This document shows, piece by piece, positions 55,235-64,000 of a DNA stretch of 64,000 nucleotides (position 1 is its first letter; each line of letters begins with the position of its first letter). This stretch comes from Carya illinoinensis. Taxonomy: Eukaryota > Streptophyta > Magnoliopsida > Fagales > Juglandaceae. The DNA is taken from NCBI RefSeq assembly GCF_018687715.1, contig NC_056755.1:22352501-22416500 (forward strand), given 5' to 3'. The position numbers and the translations under genes were made by a program. Under the pieces are notes generated by a model, which saw nothing but the letters and a program-made list of their open reading frames with translations, was not told where the DNA came from and did no database searches.

Positions 55235-58200
55235 GCTCAATCGCTGAGTTCGAGAAGTTTAGGGGTTAGTTGGATTGGAGGATGGAGTTGTTTGTATGAT
55301 TGGATTATCCTGGGATTTGTTGGGTGTTGAAAATTTGTGTCATTTCATATACATTGCATAATTGCATGCATGTTCATATTTGTAAATGAAAATTGGGTTT
55401 TTGCATAATTGAATACATATTCATGTGTATATTTGAAAACAGAGTTTTCATGTGAGATGAATTTGGGTATATTTGAAATAAATGGATTGAACGGTTTGAG
55501 AGAGAAACTGTAGGGATACTGGTAAGTAGGGATGCTGATAGTCCCATCTATGATTCCCGCCTACGGTACACCCAGAAGGGATGGCGGTAAGCATGGAGGG
55601 TGGTAGAGTACTGCATGCAATTCCTACCTATAGTGTTATTTGGGCCATTTTCTAAAAAAATGGCAGGGTTTGAATAAATGGATTTATGTGAATCATTTTC
55701 TGGAAAAATTGTTGATTTTGATATTGGACGCGTGTGTTGGAAATAATCATTTTATGGGAAAATGAGATTTTGGATCTCATACATATTTCATCATATGCAC
55801 ACATATTTGTTATTGTATGAATGTATTTTTATCTCTTGGAATATTTGGTCTATTACTTACCTACGATACTGTTTCATGGTACCATAGATTTTGATGCAAA
55901 TGAGGATGCAGAACCTAAAGATGCGGTTCCACTAGAGGAGTGATCGGGGATCACTTTATCATGGGTTGGGATTTATTTCCCGCTTTTGGTTATTGTATTT
56001 TGGTTTATATATGTTTTCATCGGATAACTGTAATATATTTTGAAACGCTTGTAATTAAGTGAATTTGTATTTAACAATTATGGTCCTTAGTTGATTGACT
56101 TTAACTTATCCGATGCATCTTTTGTCTTACACGTGTTGCATGTGCACACACTTCACACCTATCGTTGAGAATTGGTTTATATACATTGCATAATTGCACG
56201 CATGTTCATGTTTGTAAATGAAAATTGAGTTTTCGCATAATTGCATACATATTCATGTGTATATTTGAAAAATGAGTTTTCATGTGAGATATGAATTTGG
56301 GTATATTTGAAATGAATGGATTGAACGGTTTGATAGAGAGAAATTGTAGGATGGTGGTAAGTAGGGATGCTGATATTCCCACCTGTGATTCCCGCCTGCG
56401 GTACACACAATAGGAATGGTGGTAGAGTACCGCATGCGATTCCTCCCTACTATGTTATTTGGGCCATTTTTAAAGAAATGGCAGGGTTTGAATAAATAGA
56501 TTTATGTGAACCATTTTCTAAAAAATTGTGGATTTTGATATTGGACCGTTTTCTGGGAAAATGATAGAGGTTATTTTAATGAACTTGGTTCTGGGGCAAA
56601 AATAAGATTTTGGCACGTGTTGGAAATAATCATTTTATGGGAAAATGAGGTTTTTGGATCTCATACATATTTCGTCATATGTATACATATTTGTTGTTGT
56701 ATGAATGTATTTTTATCTCTTGGACTATTAGGTCTACTACTTACCTACAATACCGTTTCATGGCACCATAGATTTTGATACAGATGAGGATGCAGAGCCT
56801 AAGGATGCGGCTCCACTATAGGAGTGATCGGGGATCACTTTATCATGGGTTGGGATTTATTTCCCGCTTTTGGTTATTGTATTTTGGTTTATATATGTTT
56901 TCATCAGATAACTGTAATATATTTTGAAACGCTTGTAATTAAGTGAATTTGTATTTAACAATTTTTGTACTTAATTGATTGACTTTAACTTATCTACTGC
57001 ATCTTTTGTCTTACACGTGTTGCATATGCCACACTTCGGACCTATCGTTGAGAATTGGTTCATATACATTGCATAATTGCATGTATGTTCATGTTTGTAA
57101 ATGAAAATTGGGTTTCCGCATAATTGCATACATATTCATGTGTAGATTTGAAAACTGAGTTTTCATGTGATAGATGAATTTGAGTATATTTAAAATGAAT
57201 GGATTGAACGGTTTGAGAGAGAGAAACTGTAGGGATGGTGGTAAGCAGGGATGCTGATAATCCCACCTACGGTACACCCAATGGGGATGGTGGTAAGCAT
57301 AGATGGTATGCGATTTCTGCCTATAGTATTATTTGGGCCATTTTCTAAAGAAATGACAGGGTTTGAATATATGGATTTATGTGAACCATTTTCTGCAAAA
57401 ATTGTGGATTTTAAAATTAGACCATTTTCTGGAAAAATGGCAAAGGTTATTTTAATGAACTTGGTTCTTGGACAAAAATAGGATTTTGGCGTGTGTTGGA
57501 AATAATCATTTTATGGGAAAATGAGGTTTTCAGATCTCATACATATTTCATCATATGCACACATATTTGTTGTTGTATGAATTTATTTTTATCTCTTGGG
57601 CTATTTGGTCTATTACTTACCTACAATACCGTTTCATGGTACCATATATTTTGATGCAGATGAGGATCAAAGCCTAAGGATGCAGCTCCACTAGAAGAGT
57701 GATTAGGGATCACTTTATCATGGGTTGAGATTTATTTTCCGCTTTTGGTTATTATATTTTGGTTTATATATGTTTTCATCGGATAACTATAATATATTTT
57801 GAAATGCTTGTAATTAAGTGAATTTGTATTTAACAATTCCAGTACTTAGTTGACTGACTTTAACTTATCTGTTGCGTCTTTTGTCTTACATGTGTTGCAT
57901 GTGCACACACTTCGCACCTATCAGTGAGAATTGGTTCATATACATTGCATAATTGCACGCATGTTCATGTTTGTAAATGAAAATTGGGTTTTTGCATAAT
58001 TGGATACATATTCTTTTGTATATTTGAAAACTGAGTTTTCATGTGAGAGATGAATTTGGGTATATTTGAAATGAATGGATTGAACGGTTTGAGATAGAGA
58101 AACTATAGGGATGGTTGTAAGCAAGGATGCTGATAGTCCCACCTGTGATTCTCACATACGGTACACCAAGTAGGGATAGTGGTAAGCATGGATGGTAGTA

Positions 58201-58908
58201 GAGTACCACATGCGATTCCTGCCTGCAGTGTTATTTGGGCCATTTAAAAAAAAAAAAAATTGGTGGGGTTTGAATAAATAGATTTATGTGAACATTTTTT
58301 TGCAAAAATTGTGGATTTTGATACTGGACTGGTTTTCGGGAAAATGGCAAAGGTTATTTTATTGAACTTGGTTCTTGAGAAAAAATAGGATTTTGGCGTG
58401 TGTTGGGAATAATCATTTTATGGGAAAATGAGGTTTCTGGATCTCATACATATTTCAACATATGCACACATATTTTTTGTTGTATGGATGTATTTTTATC
58501 TCTTGGGCTATTTGGTCTATTACTTACCTACGATACCGTTTCATGGTACCATAGATTTTGATGTAGATGAAGATGCAAAGTCTAAGGATGTGGCTCACTA
58601 GAGGAGTGATTGGGGATCACTTTATCCTGGGTTGGAATTTATTTCCCACTTTTGGTTATTGTATTTTGATTTATATATGTTTTCATCAGATAACTGTAAT
58701 ATATTTTGAAATGCTTGTAATTAAGTGAATTTGTATTTAACAATTCTGGTACCTAGTTGATTGATTTAACTTATCCATTGCGTCTTTTGTCTTACACGTG
58801 TTGCATGTGCACACACTTCACACTTATTGTTGAGGTATATGACCAGTGTTATCATCATTCTAACATCACGATTTTTGCATTTCCTTACTTGGGAGTCGGG
58901 GCATCACA
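55235..58908 (+). repeat. Solo LTR, 3' part with tandem expansion
   Basis: Continues the solo LTR after Athila C. CTGAGTTCGAGAAGTTTAGG to GGATGGAGTTG parallels the nested LTR near 34540-34590. Four tandem units follow, then a unique end, GTTGAGGTATATGACCAGTG to GGGGCATCACA. Confidence 0.75.
55338..58835 (+). repeat. Tandem array, about four copies of a 0.88-kb LTR segment
   Basis: Units start near 55338, 56170, 57055 and 57930, each at CATATACATTGCATAATTGC or a close variant, and end near TTGCATGTGCACACACTTC. Copy 1 lacks about 70 bp present in the others (around 55715). Each unit contains the GC-rich GTAGGGATG-type block, TACTTACCTACGATACCG and GGATGCGGCTCCACTA-like sequence, so the repeated segment is the LTR's own 3' portion. 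Confidence 0.93.
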
Positions 58909-60509
58909 CCTCCTCTACGCACGTCATGTGTCATACAAAATCCATGCCAATAATGCATCACCATAGCACCGAAAACAGTCCCAAGACAAGTATTTGCTTC
59001 ATAAATGACAAAGCTCAAAATTCATAGCTTGCTTCCTAACCCAGCCCAAACTAGTACTGTTTGAGTAATGCTGCCATCTATACATGCAACAAATTTGGGC
59101 CGATGGCATCCATATATACATGCAGTAACTCCACTGTCTTCTAACTACAGTATCAAATCAAAGCTTACGTCAAAATCTCCGGGCATCAACCAGGTTTAAA
59201 AGTTGAGTTACGTTGAATTATGAATAGTAATATCTTCTTAATCTTATTTAAATAGATTTAATTTTTTTAAATTGAGATTAGTTTAATTTTTTAAATTCAA
59301 ATGTACAAAGTATGTTGATATGAGTTGAACTTTTTTATAAAAAGTTGAAAAGTGATAGATCTTATCAATGATTAGTTTGAGATAAGTTAAATTTGGTTCA
59401 ACAATCAAACACAACCTCAACGCACTAAAACTAAGAGGATGGCACCCATAGATCATCCCCATGATGACCATGGTAACTGCTCAATGCACTACAAACAAAA
59501 CAACAGAAAACAACACAAGATCTCGGCACTGTATATAGAACGTGATGAAACGTGGCAAAAAAACAAAAGAGATGAATGTGAAGTGTTACCGTCTCTTTGA
59601 TTATGATCAAAGTAATCAGGTACAAGAATTAAAACCCAAGAAAGTGTATATATTATATATAACATGTTTTTCTGAAAAATATTCATCTATTACGACTGAA
59701 GAAATCGGGAGATAATAAAATATTAGAAATGAGAGTGCCCGCATGTGTTCAAACACTAGTGATGTTCTGGACACCATTGGGATCATCATCAACTGTCAAT
59801 CATGCACAAGAAAAGTATTTTTTATTTTATTTTTTCCACTTTTCTTATTTTATGTTTTTGAGTGGGTCTGTCCAACAAGAAGAGGAAAAGATTCGTTGGG
59901 TATTGTATCATCAATCAGTTAAGTTTCCATCTTGGTGCAAAGAGAAAATAGTACCCAAAATAAATCAGGAAGTAATTATCAACTGAAACACACTGAGAAG
60001 ACATGAACCACAATCTCGACTTTAGTCCAATCGTACTAGAATAAAATAATTAAGAAGATGATGTTTGTCGGGGATGGAGGCATTCGCTGTCAACGAAACA
60101 AGAAAAAGATTTGTGGGGTTTCTTGAGTTCAATCAACTTATATGTATATACAAGCTTAGTGACAAAGAGAAAATATTCTCAAAGGCCACAACTTTTATCT
60201 TGAAACGAACCATTTCACTTGAGTACTGGCCGCCGGAATACGACAAATTAAGTTAGGTCTCTTGATCATTAGTCGGCAGGGATATGTTCATGAAAGAAAA
60301 CAGTACGCACTTAGTAGTGGAGCCAAATATATTTTAGTTCAATATTCAGATATGCATGTGACTCTCTGCTTAATTCATCGCTTTCGGTATGCATTGCATA
60401 ATGATCGTCGATCCTTTCATGATTTGATGTAAACTATTATATACATATCAATTCATATCTAACTTTAATTTCTTGAGGTTTATTTATTACTTTATTGCAA
60501 TTGCGTACT
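58909..60509. other. AT-rich flank right of the solo LTR
   Basis: No supported gene. Short unsupported frames only. A stretch at about 59200-59410 (AGTTGAGTTACGTTGAATTA to GATAAGTTAAATTTGG) resembles AT-rich MITE sequence common in tree genomes, but I find no matching termini. Confidence 0.4.
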
Positions 60510-60622
60510 CACTACAAGAAAAACGGCATTTTGCGGCCAATTTATAGCGGCGAAAAGACTATTAGCAACCAAGTCTTTTCGTCGCTATAAATTGGTCGCA
60601 AAAGGCCATTTTTCTTGTAGTG
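60510..60622. mobile_element. CACTA-type MITE with long inverted repeats
   Basis: 113 bp starting CACTACAAGAAAAACGGC and ending in its near-inverse. The two arms (about 50 bp each) pair almost fully around a loop of about 11 nt. ACT flanks both sides (60507-60509 and 60623-60625), the 3-bp duplication expected for CACTA transposition. No coding capacity. Confidence 0.88.
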
Positions 60623-63260
60623 ACTATATAATAGATTACCTAGCCTCAATGTTTCTTCCTAAGGGTGAAGTGTTTTCTCTTAATTTATATTACACTAATT
60701 AATGCATGGAAGAAAGAAACAAAAAGAGATCGAACAAAAAAGGAAGCTAAATGCATGCGCGCCATGCCAAATCTCTTTGTTTAAGATCTAATTTCTACCA
60801 AAATATGAATGCATGAGGCTTAATTTGTAGTGAAAAATAGCTGTTTTATAATGAAATCTATTTTGCAAGAACGATTCCATTTGGGTTAGCCTCAATGAAG
60901 AGTGTCTCTAGCTAATTCGTTCGAATCTTTTCAAAAGTAAAGTGGTTTCTCGATCATGCCATCAAATATTTCCTGGATAACTCGCCTTTAGGTTCTAAAC
61001 CCATCTCTTCACTTTTTAGTATATATTAAATTAGTAACCTAAAGTGGCACTTTCACCACTCCTAGCAGCTTATCTTGTAATTAATTTATAGGTAAAGGAC
61101 AAGACATTGTGAATTATAAAACATTTTAAGACAATATGATATCTTAAGAACCAACTTAGTCAAGAAATTAGGTGATGGTAATGATAACGATGATATTGAG
61201 ATAATTGTATGCAGTGACAAAACAAGTTGGCCCCTGCCTATCTATGCCAAAGCCAAACTAAGACAAATTCTTATGACTCTGATTCCATTTATAATTATAA
61301 AACTATAGTTGTATAAACTATAATTATAGTATAAGGAATGGGTTAAATCAGTAATGTCGAATTATTATCTTGGTTTTTTTTTAATTTTTTATTTGTTTTT
61401 CAAGATGGGTGTATATAATATCTTTCTTGGGGCTTTTTAAACATCTCCATAGATCATTTGTTAGACCTAACTAATAATTTCTCCCAACAATGTCCAATTA
61501 TTGTCCTTTCTAGGAATAATCATTCTTTATTTTTTTTTTCTATATTTAGTTATTAAAAAGAAAAAACATAGAAAGGTCCAACAAAGATTTTCATGATCCT
61601 AAATTAATCAGATTTTGTGACCAAATGAAATTAGGGAAAAAAAGGATAGAAATTGCCATTAATATTGTTCTTGAACGAGCTATTTTCTTAGAGATCGAGG
61701 CATAACTATATTAATCTCTTTGAGTAGGTTTCAAAATTGTCGTGGATTAAATATACAAGTGTCGAAAAACAGTTGTCAAAGCACTGAGTGTTAGAATTTT
61801 GATAGCTGCTTTTTGAACTCCTTCATGAGCCCAGACACGCCCCCCAAGAAATTTGAAAATATATATATGGCAAATTTTTTATTTAATAAAATAATATTAA
61901 TTTATCATAACCTCTCCTCTAAAAATTATTTTAACCTTTTCATAAAATTTAATCTAATATAAAAATTATAAAATAAATAAAATACATCTCATATAAAATA
62001 AATAAAATTAATATTATTTTCATTATAACCGGTAATATTTTTAACATCTTTCTATTATCTATGTTGAAAGTTAGAGAAATAGTTAAGAATTTTATATTCA
62101 ATATTTGATAATTTTATTTGTTTAAAAGAACGGTAAGTTACAATTTTAGATATTAAGTATTTTGTTTTTGTTAAATATATTTGTATAAATGTCTTTATAT
62201 TATTTTAATAATATATTATTTTTGACATATCAAATATTTTTTTAATACATAAATTATATTAAATATATTTTATTTTTATTATAAATTTTCCTATCATGAG
62301 ATTATTATATATAGTAAAAAAATTATATAAAATAGAATAAAAATATTTTATAATATTATTCTAATTTTTTTTTAACTAATTTCTGGCTCTGGCACTGTAC
62401 ACTGCTAGCTTAAGTAGCCGTTTGGCTTCAACTACACGAACGAGTGCTTTGAAAAGTTAGAAAATTGTGCTAAAATATCATCAATTATTGACGGATAAAG
62501 CCCTAGCTAGCTAGGAAAGAGATAGATCAAAAGGATCGAATAATGCTCGTTTTAATTATATCTATAAGTATATATAAAGTGTCGATCGCTTAACAACAGT
62601 GTTTTCGTCTAACTTTTTTTTTTCAAATTTGCCCTTAATTTTATTTGACAATTACGGTGATTTATATTTTACTTCTATTTTACCGACAGTGATTTTGATC
62701 TTTCTACATTCACCGACAGATTTACTTTTTTACTGTTTTATTTCCAATTTTACCACTTAATTTTGTTGTTCAGTTCATTGTCCTTGGTGCCGTTTTGCTT
62801 CGCCAACTTGATTTTAATATCTTTTTATAGTTAAAGCTTATCGGTTTGTCTAACAAATTTAATCCGATTGAAATTTAAATGTCAATGTTTCTTTCTTTCA
62901 TTCTTCACTCTCTGTATTCTAACTTTAAAACAAAAATATGCTGGACGAAGCTACTCGAGAATCTCAGCAGTTGAGGTATGTTCTTATTCTTTCAGTATTG
63001 TAAGAATAAATTGTATTGTATCAATGATTTTGTTACAGTATGTAATTAGAGATATGTATATGCATATGCATCACAGCAAAAAAAAATGGAAAGAAAATAA
63101 AAGACTATTTGCGTATTTACATTTGTAGTTTACAGAAAGTAAACCTAACAAAAAAATCAACCACATCATACATATTTGATCGTCTGATTTGCTCGTCTGT
63201 ACTGAGAACACAAAAAACAAAGGTAATATAAATCAAATGTTGTAGAACAAGAGACAAAAA
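60623..63260. other. AT-rich region without supported genes
   Basis: No gene, RNA gene or transposon end that I can support. 61850-62380 is extremely AT-rich. Confidence 0.5.
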
Positions 63261-64000
63261 GGTAGAAGAAATCAAACCCAACAAAAAAAAAACTTGAATC
63301 GAAAAGATAAAACAGCATATGAACATAGATAGCAAAAAAAAAAAAATGTTCTGTGTATCTGAAAAATACAAACTTAATATAATCAATCGGAACACAAGGA
63401 GGAAAAAAAAGTGCCAGAAATAAAACACATGGAAAAAAAAATTTCAATCGCAAATATAAAAACCCTAGGAACAGCCGAAGAACACAGAAGAAAAGAAGTA
63501 GAAAAAATAAAACCAAAAACAAACAAAAACTTCAATCGAAAAGAGAATAAGCATACGAATACAGATCGCAAAAAAAAAAAAAAAAAGACTAAGAACACAA
63601 ATCTCAACAGAACGCAACATTTTAAAAAAAATTGTGCAAGAAGAAAAATACAGAAGGGACGAGAAGAACAAACAGATCTCTTAAGATCAGTAAATAAACG
63701 AAAGAACATAAGCCAAAACAGATCTCTTCAGATCTTTGAAGATGTGTTCAGACCTTAAAGAACAAACAAGACAAAACAAAAAATAAACATGAATGGACAC
63801 ATGGAAAAAAAAAAAAATTGAATCGCAAATATAAAAACCCTAGGAACAGCCGAAGAACATAGAAGAAAAAAAGTAGAAGAAATCAAACCCAAAAAAAAAA
63901 AAAAAAAACTTCAATCGAAAAGAGAATAAGCATACGAATACAGATCGCAAAAAAAAAAAAAAAAAAAGACTAAGAACACAAATCTCAACAGAACGCAACA
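63261..64000. repeat. A-rich tandem repeat, period about 372-375 bp
   Basis: Copy 1 is at 63425-63796. Copy 2 runs from 63797 to the window edge (ACACATGGAAAA at both starts). Shared blocks include ATAAAAACCCTAGGAACAGC, CTTCAATCGAAAAGAGAATA and CATACGAATACAGATCGC. An older, partial copy lies at about 63261-63350. It continues beyond the window. Confidence 0.85.

Larger units (their letters stand above)
44690..58908 (+). mobile_element. Solo chromovirus LTR, expanded and split by Athila C
   Basis: TGTGATACTCC at 44690 and GGGGCATCACA ending at 58908 look like the two ends of one plus-strand LTR related to the nested element's LTR. They are flanked by CCACC (44685-44689) and CCTCC (58909-58913), a target duplication with one mismatch. 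Between them are LTR sequence (44690-45735), the Athila C insertion (45736-55234) and the LTR remainder with tandem copies (55235-58908). No chromovirus gag-pol is present. Without insertion and extra copies the LTR would be roughly 2 kb. Confidence 0.65.

Noticed and set aside
55338..58835. CRISPR-like or centromeric satellite reading of the tandem array
   Set aside because: Units are about 880 bp with no short-repeat/spacer pattern, and content matches the LTR itself; only four copies.
59729..60256. Two short plus-strand frames (85 and 63 codons) as possible genes
   Set aside because: No recognised motif, no promoter or codon evidence, and typical length for chance frames.
63117..63758. 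Frames in the A-rich repeat at the right edge
   Set aside because: Homopolymer-driven Lys or Phe runs; disrupted between tandem copies.

Overview
This is plant nuclear DNA, almost certainly from a flowering plant and probably a woody eudicot (a guess from repeat style). I see one convincing host gene, a single-exon ALOG/LSH-type nuclear regulator at 25769-26314. Nearly everything else is retrotransposon, in several nested layers. I recognise no rRNA, tRNA, CRISPR or prokaryotic features.

Layout. (1) 1-6019: 3' part of an Athila-lineage Ty3/gypsy element (A, plus strand): RT, RNase H, integrase, long 3' noncoding region, polypurine tract and 3' LTR. (2) 6683-15600: second Athila element (B, minus strand), decayed gag-pol between two reciprocally truncated LTRs, with a tRNA-Asp-type primer site. 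(3) 15729-18770 and about 19200-24900: two decayed L1-type LINEs, the second with ORF1, endonuclease, RT, RNase H, AATAAA and A-tail. (4) 24901-27676: ALOG gene and its flanks, with one CACTA-type MITE. (5) 27682-41828: minus-strand chromovirus-like element without recognisable coding capacity (LARD-like), bounded by a TATAA target-site duplication. Its right LTR is split by a plus-strand Tekay/Del-type chromovirus (33559-41048, duplication ATAAC). (6) 41834-44684: AT-rich spacer and a degenerate minus-strand LTR. (7) 44690-58908: apparently one giant solo chromovirus LTR, swollen by an inserted Athila element (C, minus strand, 45736-55234) and by about four tandem 0.88-kb copies of its own 3' part. 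(8) 58909-64000: AT-rich DNA with a near-perfect palindromic CACTA MITE and an A-rich tandem repeat at the right edge.

The retroelement genes would work as gag (particle), protease, RT/RNase H (cDNA) and integrase, but every pol here carries stops, frameshifts or lost active-site residues, so none looks autonomous. The nested chromovirus is the youngest: by rough hand count its LTRs differ at 2-3 % of sites. Its most interesting feature is a 96-nt T-rich GT...AG segment (35381-35476) between the gag zinc knuckle and the protease. It holds the only in-frame stop separating them and looks like a spliceosomal intron that could set the Gag to Gag-Pol ratio. Other notable structure: a paired polypurine-tract plus GAA-tract arrangement shared by all three Athila elements, a GTAAGT motif conserved across several chromovirus LTRs, and a duplicated fragment of host LTR inside Athila C.
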